From Larix kaempferi (taxonomy: Eukaryota > Streptophyta > Pinopsida > Pinales > Pinaceae): a stretch of DNA of 64,000 nucleotides. The notes beneath the pieces were generated by a model. The model was not told the DNA's origin. It made no database searches and was given only the letters and a program-made list of their open reading frames with translations. The translations under genes were made by a program, and so were the position numbers. The stretch lies in the NCBI GenBank assembly GCA_027924585.1, contig BSBM01000106.1, forward strand, positions 41,683,501 through 41,747,500, in the 5' to 3' direction. Positions 34,995 to 47,026 of the stretch are shown piece after piece. Position 1 is the first letter of the stretch, and every line of letters begins with the position of its first letter.

Positions 34995-35192
34995 AGATGC
35001 ATTTAATTCTATCACCAACCCCAAATATTTCGATAATAACCCTGATCTCTATAGTAGTAGAGTCATTCTTGATAAACAAGTATTGTAAACGCAAGATGCA
35101 TTTAATTCTATCACCAACCCCAAATATTTCGATAATAACCCTGATCTCTATAGTAGTAGAGTCATTCTTGATAAACAAGTATTGTAAACACA
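34995..35192. repeat. Near-perfect 99-bp tandem duplication
   Basis: 34995-35093 is repeated at 35094-35192 with one visible change (near the end, GCA to ACA). 99 is a multiple of three, so the frames across it on both strands (34943-35299 plus, 34972-35214 minus) show a 33-residue duplication. Near identity means a recent event. A run of shorter 'caacaagtattgcaag'-type repeats follows to about 35290. Confidence 0.9.
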
Positions 35193-37091
35193 ACGAGTAT
35201 TGCAAGGACCACAAGTATTACTTAGTGCCAACAAGTAATTGCAAGGTCAACAAGTATTGCAAGTTCAACAAGTATTACAAACTCCAACAAGGCTTTTAAG
35301 GTGCCAACCTTCAAACATCACACACTTGAGACTTAAGTGATTTCTAGAAATGTGAAGTAAGCACCCTAGGTAGATGCCTACGTAGGTACACCTGCAAACC
35401 AAGTACAAATTGAATGCATTAGCGAAACTCGCTAAGTAAGCCAGAAGTTTCCATTTCTTACACCCTACCTCTCGGCAGCTCTGTCGGGGTACTTTTCCCC
35501 TTGAAATACCAAGCAGCTCATCATGGGCCTCAACCACCACCAACAGGGGCCCATCCCACCTGAATTATCAGTTAGACTTTCATAAATATGCACACAAACT
35601 CCTAAAATAGTAAGAAGGAGATTTGTATTATTATACTCTAAACATTTGTACACTTGCGACAGAATTTCATTTCTACTCATTACATCACTTCTGCAAAGCT
35701 GTAGGAATAACAACTAGTAATACCATGATACTTAGTAAACTGAGACCCTTCAAATGTCGCAATTAAATACCGGTGTAGTATGTACTTATCAGTGCTGAAG
35801 TTAATTTACAAATCATCATCTCTTAACTAGTTTATTATAGTAATGGAAAATTTTTAAATTTTACTATTTTTAGGGACATTACAACAACATTTCCAAATTG
35901 AGAAGCAGCTTTGTCAAAAACACTTTCTAGCAGTCGATCGATCCTTATATATAACCCAAATATGGCAAAGAGATTGCAAAAACACATTTCCTCTAATGGG
36001 GCAATACATACAACAACACCTAGCAAGCCTGGGTTGGAATTGGCTTCTGCCTCTTCCAACAACAAAGAATACCAAGAACAATCGCCATCCCAATATCCAA
36101 TCTTGACCGACAGAAAGAAACTTCCCGGTAAATATCGTCGCGTCCCTGCTTAAACGTGAGCACTTAACCGATAAGATCCCAGCTTCGACTAGTGTATCGC
36201 TGGTTTTGTGGGTAAATAGAAGCATACAAGTTATCATGAGGCTCGTACATGGAGTTACCCTATGGTTTTTGGAAAACCCATACAAACTTCAAACATAAAC
36301 AAATTTTAAGACTGAGGGCCAAGTAATCTACAGACTACTCAGAGATTTGCATCGACATACCTTTCCTTTGCGCACAAGGTGAAGAGCAGGGAGAATGCCT
36401 TCAAATTGAGATAGAGTTTGATTGAAATACAAAACATAACAATTTTTACCATTCTTTGTTATTATTTAAACAATAAATGATTATACACAAAATACAAATC
36501 ATGGTATAGTGTGACTTACTAAGATCTGCGTTAAAATAACTCTAATTAATATCACTCTGGCAATTGGGTGGACCGTGGGGATCTAGGATCCTTAGCATAA
36601 ATCATGGTCGCAGCTGTGTGGGATTTACAACGCACAACGTGCTCTAGGAACTTAATGCCGAAGCCTGGTAAGGTTGTTCCTCAACCAAGGAGGAAGTATG
36701 ATTAAAACCCTTTGGAAAAAGAGTAGAAATCCTTCAGGAGGGAGAAAACCCAAACACATAAAGGAAAGAATGATTAAAGATGTGCCAATTTCAATTCGAG
36801 CGAGCCTTATCACTCTACTAATTACAACAGGAAACAATATTTTTTCCTCTCCCTCCATAACCTCGAAAATATATTTGATAGCAATTCCAGTTGATAAATG
36901 CAGTCAGTTGGTAGATAGGTGAATCAATGCGGCCAAATGGTTTTGCAGTTGGAATTTAAAGAAGAAAGAGGAAAGGCTTTTAACTTTTTCCTTTGTTTAA
37001 GACATTTTGAAAACATTTAAAAGTAATTTATAAATAAAATATATATTTTAAGACAAAAGGGAGCTTTTGTCTTAAATTTTTCATCTCAATT
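35193..37091. other. Unassigned stretch left of a CACTA-type terminus
   Basis: No recognised coding sequence. The 123-codon minus frame 35914-36285 overlaps an 80-codon plus frame, and neither has a domain. Its right edge (36990-37091) has the subterminal inverted phrases TTAAGACAAAAG and CTTTTGTCTTAA typical of this window's CACTA-type ends, so the right part at least belongs to a non-autonomous DNA element. Confidence 0.5.
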
Positions 37092-37111
37092 ACCCCCTTA
37101 GTGTAGTAGTG
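37092..37111. repeat. CACTA-type right terminal repeat (copy 1)
   Basis: Reads ACCCCCTTAGTGTAGTAGTG; its reverse complement starts CACTACTACACTAAGGGG, the canonical CACTA opening. A second end of the same family is at 50707-50725. The 3 bases after it (ACA, 37112-37114) would be the target duplication. No matching left end was found within the preceding 7 kb. Confidence 0.75.
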
Positions 37112-39946
37112 ACATCCTATAAATGTAATATTTCAAATCTAAATATATAGAGACTTGTGGTTAGCCAGATTCAGAAAATGAGTGAGAAATCATAGCTATT
37201 TTAGGGAATATTTATCATTTTGAGACTTCGTAAAGTTTTGTACAAAAGGTATCTCCATAAAACTGAGGAGAACGACGTTTCCAATCCGTTTGCTAGCATG
37301 AATCCAGACCGGGAAGAGCTACTAGACAATTCTATTGGTCTTAATAGATATATAAAAATAGAATATAAAGAATGATATAAGCCTAGGAGGACTAGCCTTC
37401 AATGTTGGCTACTTTCCCCACAAGAAAGAGATAGGATTTATCAAGAATTTTAAAATCTGCATTGGTAGGAAATAAATCGTCCTCTATTTTCAAGGGGCCC
37501 CATGGTTGGATGGTAATATATTAAAAGGGGAGCAAAGACTAGCCTGAGAAAACACAAAGTATGGAAATTTGTGTGATCAACCAAATCGTGAGAAAAAGGT
37601 AATAGTCCTGGCAGTCTAAGTGCCTACCAAACACGTCCAATCACGTAAGTAGGTCTTTGAATCAAAATAGCCATTCTACTATTATGTGCAATTTAAAGAG
37701 GCCATGGAATTGAACACAATGGACGTTAATGGGAAGAGATCCATGGTGAAGATACGGCTTTACGTTCACACCTTTTCCAACTTAATATCGATTATTTATA
37801 TCCATTAAGCACAAATTCAATCAATTAAAATTTATTTCTCATCTCTTAAGCACTAACTCAAACAACATAAATTTAATAAGAATGATTTGTACTCGATCAA
37901 GCATATAACATTGGAAATGGAAGTTGAAACAGTAGATATTTTTTCATACCATTATTGGAACAAGAAGATTCTTCTTTCATAATGTTGTTGTAAAAAGATA
38001 AAAATTATGTTTTTGGCAACAGGAAAATAAAAATTCAAAAGATGCAAAATTACCCACTCAATAAGCTAACATGTTTGCAATAATTTTCATTGCAAATGTT
38101 TGTTTCTTTCCCATTTTCATAAGATTGAAATTTGACGTGCTATAATTTAGAATACAAAGATACAGATATCTTACCCTGTTGAAATTTAAAGTTATAATTT
38201 ATTTGAAAAGCACAATCATATCCACTCAAATCATATACTACTACTTATAACTTAAATTTGTGCTACCATTTGGATTTTTTTGTGCAAATGCCTATCTTAA
38301 AGGCACAGTTGATGCACAACATAATCTCATTGCGCTGCAAATACTGCTACAGGAAATAGCACAATCTAGGATTTTGAGCTTTTCAAATATGGCAGCCATT
38401 GGTGAGACACCGACTGTTAGAATCGACGATTCGAGAAGTCAGCCTCACGATGTAATCGCCAAGAGTTCTTGCCCAGCCTTAGCACTTGTTGAGTTGGAGC
38501 TACTACATACAGGGAATGCCATATATTCTTCCTCGTTTCCATCAGGAGCGACTATTGATAAATGGTAGACAGAGAGGGTGAGTTGCAGTAGGTCTTTTAA
38601 TTGATTGATAATTAAGTCCAAACATTTTATGGGTAGGAAAATCAAGTTTGTTGGATTGATTGTGGCATTCTATTAGGTAGGAAAATCAAGTGAGGTAAGC
38701 AATGGAAGGAGTCAGTTTGATCGATCAACCTGATCTATCCTGGAATTTTTTAAATTCAAAGTATTTAATCACTCTAACTAACCCACAAGACTAGAATCTA
38801 GTTGATATACCCTAACAGTTAATTAAAAAGAAATGTTGGGACTGATTTCATGTGAATGCAAACAACGATGGTGTTAACACCCAAATTAACCCCCAAGGTT
38901 GCGAAGAGGGCGATCTGGGGTAACCACTAACCAATCTTTAGCTTGTGCTACTGAACCAACACAAGCAGAGAGGGCTCTCTCTACCAACATATGAAAAACT
39001 GGAAATAATCAAAGGCGTCAACATTGAAAACGTACACCAGCATTCATCACATCAAGATATTTAATCGATAACACACATAGAAGGTTAGATCTCTATTAGG
39101 ATAGATTTATTTTCATAAATTGTGGTTGGAAAACAACATAGATCTATATTGGGCCAATGGAGCCAAATTAAAGAAAACATGAACATCATTGACAAATACT
39201 TTGCAAGTACGTTCATACAGGGGCAAGGTAGCCACTAGCTCACAGTCAAAAAGCTTTTAGTTGGTGATTTAGAAGAGAGATGAACAATCCATCAATATAA
39301 AGCATGGAAACATGAATTCTATATTGACTTTAGTAGAAAATAAGGGTGAAATGTTTGGTATGGCCTGAACAGAGCATTATTTCTATGAATTCCATTCAAA
39401 TACTACACTAAACCAAACATGAGTAAGCAATTACAAAATGAATTGACAAAGAAAGAAACACAATTCACATGGGAGAAGAGAAAGAACAGACTGCAAGACC
39501 AATAACACAGGAATCCCTATCAAAACACCTGCTCGGCTCTGACAACTTTATTCAAAACAACTCAAAAGATTACACAGAGCAATATAATAATCTCCAAAAA
39601 GTTTTCAACCCATATTATTTCAATTACATAGCATATATAGCTTCCTAGAGCCTAAGGCTCAACCTATTCATACTTGAAAACTGTTAGAACAAAATGCCAC
39701 CTCATCAAGACATATTCGCCACTATAAAAAATGGGCGATGAGGCCTAACTGTTTTCTTTCACATTTACCAGTCTTCTTACTGAATGACAACTAACTTTAA
39801 GATAAAAAACAAAAGATAGTAAAGCAGTTGCACCGGCTAGCTATTCCCAATAGCTGCCTCAAAAAATATCACAAATTATTTTTAGAAATAAAAATGTTTC
39901 AGAATTCTTTGAAAATGACAGCAATTCCTTGAAAATAAAAGCGACG
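37112..39946. other. Unassigned stretch, includes 3' flank of the orphan frame
   Basis: No gene recognised. The 102-codon plus frame at 38260-38568 has no known domain. On the minus strand, 39946 to about 39530 follows the orphan frame and looks like a 3' UTR, with a polyadenylation signal at 39547-39552. Confidence 0.5.
39547..39552 (-). terminator. Polyadenylation signal AATAAA downstream of the orphan frame
   Basis: AATAAA on the minus strand about 395 bases after the orphan stop codon, preceded by a T-rich stretch ('gagttgttttg'). Directly after it comes 'gttgtcagagccgagc', which resembles an LTR/PBS border of the TCAGAGCC type. The signal may therefore belong to an LTR rather than a host-gene 3' UTR. 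Confidence 0.45.
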
Positions 39947-39947
39947 G

Positions 39948-42900
39948 CTACCGAGAAACACGAGGTGAGTATTTCATCTTCCCATAGTTCTCCACATGGT
40001 TCCATTGATCAGCCATGACACTCTCATGTAGCACCATTTCTTTCACTAGTACTTTCAGCTCCACGTTTTCTTCATTGGACATGACTAAGACTCCTTTGCT
40101 TAGGCTCTTTAATAGGTTCATGATCTCGAAATCCTCAGCAAGATTTTCTAATAGTATTTTTCCTGTGAGAATCTGACTTAGCCTCTGGAACTTTTCGTGA
40201 TTCATCTTTATTGTGCACAGCAGGCTCTTGTAGTCATTTTGGAGGATGAGCTCGTCGTCTTCATTCCAAAAGGAGGGTAGCCCCTTCTGGAATACTTCCT
40301 CGAACTTTCTCTTTATAGCAACGATCTGATCTGCCATCGCTGCACAACGAGCCTCGATATTTTCTACATGAGTGTATTTTCCTAACGTCTTCTTTGCCCA
40401 AGTGATCGCTGCAACTCTGTTTCGGATTCCCAATGTAGCCAACTCCTCCTATGGTAAAACCCTCAGAAAATCGATAGCATCTTGATCTATTTCCTTTGGC
40501 CTTAAGCTTAGATTTTCTCATGTGGATGTACAGCTTTTTAAGGCTTCCCTTATCGCCTTCTCCCTAGCTCTTATGGAGGTTAAACAAGGCCTCAGGCTAG
40601 TGGCGGTCTTGATAATAATATCCCAGATCAATTGTTTGCATCACTGCATCGGGATCTACCCAATTATCTTGGGGAGGAACCTTTGATTTGTTTCTACCAG
40701 TCCCTTATTTTTACTCTGCAATCCTTTTATTTATTCCTCCATTTGCATGTTCTACTCTTCCAATTTCTGATCCCTTTCCTTCAATTCCTTAATTTCTACT
40801 TCTTTCAAACTGACCTGAGACATAGCCAGCGAAAGGCTATCAGCACTATTTTCATCTACATCTTGACTTATCTTGGATGCCCGCGTGCCCAAAATGGGCA
40901 AGTTATCTTTCAGATCTTCAACTTGCTTTTCCAAACTTAGCTTCTCTTTCTCCCATTTTGCTTTCTTTTCAGCTAACTTCAACAACTATGCTCGGCTTTC
41001 ACTGAGCTCTTTTGCTAGGGCCTATTTCTCCTGCTCTAATTTAGACACTTCAGGAGCCTGAATTAATTGAATGCTCAAGACTTTTGCCTTCTTTTGCAAT
41101 GTTTGGATTAAGCCTTCTTTCTCTATCAGTAGCTTTTTGGTAGCCTTGCCACCACCATCAGTAGCAACCAAATCGAGCTATAATTTTTTAACCACCTGCT
41201 GGTGGGCTTTCCTTCCCAGCCTCTCCTATTTTAACTGAACATCCATCTTGCTAACAATTCCCTCTAACTTCTCGACTCTCAATACTGCCGGTATATAGTC
41301 TTCGTAAATAACCTCCCCGATTTGTTTATGTAACTGGACCTTATCGGGGGCTGATATGTTTTTCAAATCATATTTCACTTCCATCAATTTGCTAGGTGTA
41401 GCCACTACCACATTTAGAGTGCCTTCCTTTATATTCCGGCTAGTCACTAGAGTAGCATTTGACTTCGATAAGCTCCGAACCTTGGGTAGCAAGTTGTACA
41501 CAAACTGGGCAGAAGCCTGCTTGTCCTGAGCATACTACTCAAACATCTCATCTCTTGATGAGAACTTGCTTGTGTCCCTGCTTTCGCTGGCTTCCTGGAA
41601 ATTGTATTCTAATACCTGTACAATGGGGATTGGAATTTCCCCCTCTTTATCGCCTTCACTATCCATCAAAACAGCTAAATCTAGCTATGTTCCAGCTAAT
41701 CCCTGATCCTCAGTTCCGATTCTCTTTTCTCCCTCTTCATCATATTCATCCAGGATTTCCTGCAGACTTCTTTTCTCCCCTACTTCCACGACCTTAGGTA
41801 TAGTCTCCACCTCTATCGCTGCTTCCAACAATGTGAGCTCTTCTCCCTGCAAAGTAGGTGCTACTTATGCCTTGGGCTCATATTGCAACAGGTTCTTGTC
41901 TCCTAATGACCCTTCCACCTCCTTGTGCTCAAACCCACTAAGGTTACTCAATTTTCTTCTTTTAGAAATAATGTGACAAGGGTCGTAGTCCATTGCGCTA
42001 TCTTTTTTGAATTCCAAATCTTCTAACAAACTCCGCACCTCCAAAACAGCTTCCTTACTCTTTACAATAAACGGACCGATGGCCCAAGGATACTTTAAAT
42101 CGACTCCTTTTTTGAATTTTGAAAAATGTTCATCTTCTAGGGTTAACTTCTGCCTGATAAATTCTAGAGAAAAAATCCTCAATGTTAAGAAGGCGGGCAG
42201 TATGTAGGGATCATGCACAAACCCATACAGCCTGATGACAGTAGAGTCTTTTGATAAAAACCAATCCCCCAAGGCGACCTCCTTTTTCAACTGCAATAAG
42301 GTCTTCATTTCAGGCAAGACCCTTGGCAGTTCTTCCCCAAAAAATAATTTGTACAATAGAGACAAAATAGAATTCAAGTAATTAAACATGTTCTCCTCCA
42401 GAGTACCTCCGTAAACCTCTGGCGCGAAATGCAATTCATTCTGGTTACTAACCATGATTAGCTTCATTAAATGGGCTTGAAACCAGAAACATCTAGTATT
42501 TGGAAAAATGGCGAACTGAGAGTTAATGGCTTTCGCCACAAAATCTTCAAACCTAAGACTTGGAACCAACTCATAACTGACTAGGGGTGAACCAACACTT
42601 ATCCTGTACAGTAGGCTTAACTGCAACTCTGTCACAAACCTATCACTATCAAGACCTAAAAACTGTGCGAGTAATGAAAGGACTAAATGGGTATTGACAT
42701 TGAACAGGTTAACATCTAGCGGGTATGGAGTCTCCTCAATTTCCAGGTCTGGTTTGAGGCAAGTGGTCAAAAACGCTTGCCGACTCTCGGGAGGGATTTG
42801 GCGCTAGAGGGTTACAATTGTTTTCGCGGATAAGTTCTCAAACTTTGGTGTTTGTGGCTTAGGGATTCCAAATGAATGACGCATGACTAACGATTCTATG

Positions 42901-43076
42901 GAACAGACGATTCTACTTTGCTGACTATCCATGATGAATCTTTGGGACCCTTCATAATTAGATGCACACCAGGAGACGAACTCAGGAAACGACATGATTT
43001 GGTCTAAACAAAACAAAATGAATGAAGACTGAAATACCCTATGTACATCTATGCCTCTGTCTTGTAAACACTTCAT
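39948..43076 (-). pseudogene. Orphan coiled-coil protein frame, about 1,042 codons, 14 in-frame stops, no shift
   Basis: Seen: one minus-strand frame keeps coding character from ATG 43076 to the final stop at 39948. Residues 1-390 form a mixed-fold region (PEFVSWCASNYEGSQRF, YPLDVNLFNVNTHLVLSLLA, CFWFQAHLMKLIM). An acidic/basic linker follows, then a long heptad coiled coil (about 610-800; KKAKWEKEKLSLEKQVEDLK, VEIKELKERDQKLEE) and a helical C-terminus (RVAAITWAKKTLGKY, IEARCAAMADQIVAIKRKFE). Stops: TAG at 42804, 41685, 41535, 41226, 41178, 41022, 40986, 40752, 40656 and 40449; TAA at 41865 and 40731; TGA at 40641 and 40518. Most fit C-to-T or G-to-A on Gln, Trp or Arg codons. I do not recognise the family. 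It could be a retroelement-borne extra ORF, in the style of plant Gypsy env-like or plant-mobile-domain proteins, or an old host gene copy. Confidence 0.7.
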
Positions 43077-46000
43077 CTTTCTCTAATTTCGGCTATGGGT
43101 AGCTGTATAACTGTGTCAAAAATGTTACAGTCCCTTTCTTCCAGGGTACTCCTAACCCTACTCATTCTTACGATTGAATCTTCTTCCATTATTTTACTGC
43201 GAAAACACTTATACTATTGATGAATTCAGTCAGAAAAGGGCCTACCTGTCGCTAGCAATATTCTGGAACTGTTCTGTTGAAATCCTGTCTCCCTCGTCGT
43301 CTCCCACACGCCGTGAAGCTTCTGACTTCGATAGTTCCAACAAGCAAATGTCAACAACACATGCTGGTGATCATATATATAAACTCTGTTCACTTAACCA
43401 CCAGTCTTATCTGCCAGTTGTCCAATGATCTCGGTCATTGGTTTCTCACGTGCCAATCCCTACCGTCGGATTCGGCTTTCATTTAACCATTTGATTTGAC
43501 AACCTTCATCTGCCCGTCGTCGGATCACTCCGTAGGTCCCAATCTGCATCGTTCCCCTAATACTACGTGTCCGAAAAATGGTATCGTGAACATCCCAACA
43601 CGGTTTTAAATACTGCTTTGCCGCCTTGCGACCATCCCTTATGTCAACACCTGTCGAATGGTTTCATCTGTCGTGAACCACCTTTTCCCATATCCATCGT
43701 GCTATTTCCCCACGAGACCATCCTCGGGAGTCGTTGATCTGTGTTCTCTTTGCATCCACGGTAGGAATAGATGACCCATTTAACTCTTTGACCCTTTCCG
43801 CCAACGGGGCCCACCTTCTCTATCGTCCATGCATCTTCGTTATTGCATCGTCGTTGATTTGGCTATCTCTGCCTTCCGCACCACACATCACCCAGGACCT
43901 TACCACTGTGGTATCGCATGCCTCTGCAATGGTTTTGCTTACCGCTTTTCCTTCCTCATGACGTGCTTCCCAGCTGACATTTGTCTGGAGACATAACCCA
44001 TCGCGACCACTAGTGTAACTAACCTTTGCGCCTTTTGGCCATGCGACCGTTAATGTGGATCGTCGATCTTATGCCTGCGCTCGATCAACGGTCCTGCCTG
44101 TCCGTGGTCAATCTATGTAATATTTGGCTATCAGACTTAGGACTTAGGGTTATTTGATTGTTCAACGTGCCCTTTAACACATTTCTTCACAAATTTCCTT
44201 ATGGTGCACCATATTTTCCCTTTCCACACCAATTTTCATACTTTAGCTTCTAACCATGGAGAAATAAAGGAACTTCGGGCCATTACCAGGTAAGATTTCT
44301 AATCCTCCACCTTTCATTTTCGATATTTATGCTGCAGAAAAATCAGGTGCTAACAGATGGAATTCCAAGAGATGAAAGAGGCAGAGGTACGAAGTTTGCT
44401 TTAAACTAGTATTGGGAACATATGACCAGAGAGTAGTCGAGTAAACTATGGCCTTAGTAATTGGCTAGAAAACTCCATATGACCTGTAGATAATATATTG
44501 GTTTTGTAAAAGGCATCAATTAATGCAATGGTCCATAATACTTCGTATTGATAATTTTGATCGTGGGAATTCAACCAGAAGAGCTTTAATTTAAATGTTG
44601 ATTTCTAAAGACGAATAAACATATATGTATAATTAGGAATAGTTCGTGCCACCATTACCCAGAACAAGGCGTAGATTTTATAAATGGTTTTACCGCCACC
44701 CCCGGAGCTATTTAATTTCACTTTACAGCCATCGGTCTGGACCAAAACTTCACTTAAGCGCAGTCAAATGGACTTTTTATATCACTTCCTTTTACCTCAC
44801 CTGCATAAGCTTTTCACTCCCCTGCTCACTAGAGACTCGCCTACATATATGGCCAATAGATAGTCACACACTTTTTAGAGAAGCAAAGGGAAAGGAATAC
44901 TGGTGGCAGAATCCCTGCGAGATCTATACTCCAGCACTCCAAATCATGAATTCATAAAAACCCATAAATGAAATCATGAATAGAAAAATGTCATTCATGA
45001 AAAACAAGGAAAGAAAGAAAAAGAACTTACTGTGTAATGTCATCGATCTATGGTTATTGGGGGATTTTCAATAGTGCACCAATGCATATGGTTTAATGCC
45101 CGGCCAGTTTGATCACAGGATTTTTCAATAGTGGGCCAATGCCTCTAATATTAGAAGGTTGGGTGGTTAACAGTCAAGGTTGTTGGTAGCAGTAGGTCGA
45201 ACTGGAATTTATACAGTAGGCATAAGCAGGTCCTCCTTTCAAGCAGTATCGACCAGCGCCCAGATTCACCAGCATAAGCCAGAGAAAGAACAAGAGCGTA
45301 TCGACCGGATAGCGTATAGGCTATAAGCATCCTGACTAGAGCGTTATGCACTTCTTATCTCCCTAGCCCTGGCTAGTGACTAAAATCATTTTTTACGTTA
45401 AACAAAAACTTAGTATAATATTTTATCCTCCTTAACTTCCTGCCTTCTTGCCTCGGGTAAGGCTAATAATTTAATTTATTCAGAAGAGACAAATTTATTT
45501 GCAGGCCTGTAAAATGTATAGAAAAAGGGCACTAATAATTAGGGCACTCTAGGCACCTAGCCATCCCTATATATGTCCAAAGACGCTAGCCAAGAACTCA
45601 TCTAATGAGGAAAGACGCACATAAATATTGGCTCTGACCTCATGTATCTCAGGCTGGCATTGAACCTCCATGTATGCTTGATTGGCACTCCCAGATCCAC
45701 CCCCACGTATTCTTGGTAAGATTGGATTTTCGCCCCCAAAATTATTGGCTTTCTTTTCTTTTAACTCCCACGTCTGAATAGTCCTTTCAGTCCACAAATT
45801 TATTCAATTATATGCGAAATTGCATTACCGTAGAGGAAGGTTCTTCAGTTATGTGCAAATACCCCAGAGAGAAAGGATTAGTCTTTCTTTACCCCCAAAA
45901 GAAAGTATTCTTGACCCCATTTACAGCTTCAATCCAATTGATCCTGAACAAATCAACGTCAACAATTTGAGAAGGAAGTTCATTAAGGTATTTTGTAGTT

Positions 46001-46126
46001 CCATCTACTGTGATTATTCGTTTAATGGAATTGGGCCTCTAACGTAGGGCATGGTGATAGAGCAATATATAAAACCATCGGCTTATAAGAAGAAAACACT
46101 AGTTTCGTTCTGCTAGCACTTCAATG
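43077..46126. other. Unassigned stretch with a GC-richer island
   Basis: 43430-44110 is richer in CG dinucleotides than the rest of the window (cgtcgg, cgatcg, cgcgacc) yet has only short frames on both strands. The rest (44300-46126) is AT-rich; the frames 44646-44957 and 45820-46047 (plus) have no known motif. No second LTR for the orphan frame's possible element was seen. Confidence 0.5.
43374..43384 (-). promoter_or_regulatory. TATA-like box upstream of the orphan frame
   Basis: TTTATATATAT on the minus strand, about 300 bases before the ATG at 43076. An in-frame TAG two codons before the nearest upstream codons makes this ATG the first possible start. With the AATAAA at 39547 this gives a complete single-exon transcription unit on paper. 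It is inference only, as AT-rich TATA-like runs are common here. Confidence 0.35.
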
Positions 46127-46897
46127 TGTTAGGATATTCCTATACTCCATCCTAGTCTTACCAACATTTCAGTTATTTTCATTATCAGTCTTGCATGCAT
46201 GTATGCAATTGCATGCATCCCAGTCATCAGTCCCAGCACCTAGCCCTTAGTTAGCTAGCCCCGGGAGCTTCTCTCAGATCAGCTTTAGCCCTCCTAGACT
46301 GGGAGGCACCCACTTCTCACCCACCACTTGAGAAGGGCACATTTTCTCACCTACCACTCTAGTTTCTCTTCAGTTAGTTGAGTCATCCTTAGTTCTCTCC
46401 TTGATTTAAGGATAGACTGACTCTCAACTGACTGTATCACTCCGATGGACCTCCAATGAGACTAGACTGCCCATTCTGACTCCAGATAGCTCCTCATGTG
46501 CCCTCCACTGAGCCTCCTTCATTCAGTTAGTGCCTCGATGTGCTAGTTACACCTACCACACTCAATTAGACTCAGTTTGACTAATGGTTGACAGTTACTT
46601 GTGCATTGATGACTCCACCGATGATGAGATAGACTTCTAGTTGTGCTTTGATGACACTCCCCTGATTTTGGATCTATCCATGCAGGCTAATTCAAATCAC
46701 ACCTAGTGTATTCGAATCCTGAGCATTGTATAATTACTGTTTTACTATTCAGATTAATGCAACATGTGTAATTATTCTGCCTCTATCTGAGCTCCTTTGG
46801 ATCTATGTTCTACTACTCTATTCTTCTTCTATTATTCCTAAATTCTTTCATTGTGAGGTTTACATCATCTCTTGGATCTACTGTGATAATTTTCACA
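46127..46897 (+). repeat. 5' LTR of the Gag-only Copia element
   Basis: Begins TGTTAGGATATTCCTATACT and ends TTTTCACA, with TG...CA borders. It is 26 or so bases longer than the 3' copy, mostly from an additional 'gcaattgcatgcat' and 'ttagttagctag' segment near 46205-46260. The copies are otherwise closely similar. Confidence 0.9.
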
Positions 46898-46910
46898 TGG
46901 TATCAGAGCC
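46898..46910 (+). promoter_or_regulatory. Primer binding site (tRNA-iMet)
   Basis: TGGTATCAGAGCC directly after the CA end of the LTR, a perfect plant initiator tRNA-Met primer site. Confidence 0.9.
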
Positions 46911-47026
46911 ATTTGAGAGTATATTCTACCTTTATTCTTGAGAGTTTTTTGCAGGTATTTCGAAGTTCCAGCAGTTGCAGCAGCAGTATCAGCAGTTTCA
47001 CTTTTGCACTCATTCCAGCATTCAAG

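Noticed and set aside
34943-35299. Plus frame with a 33-residue internal duplication
   Set aside because: Tempting as a repeat protein, but the duplication is at DNA level, the opposite strand is equally open, and no family match is visible.
38260-38568. 102-codon plus frame starting LPFGFFCANAYLKG
   Set aside because: Considered as an exon of an unknown gene, but there are no splice context, domain or flanking coding pieces. Left unassigned.
39405-39418. TACTACACTAA as a left CACTA terminus
   Set aside because: Lacks the leading CAC and the following GGGG, and the surrounding DNA has no TTAAGACA subterminal motif; too weak to call a feature.
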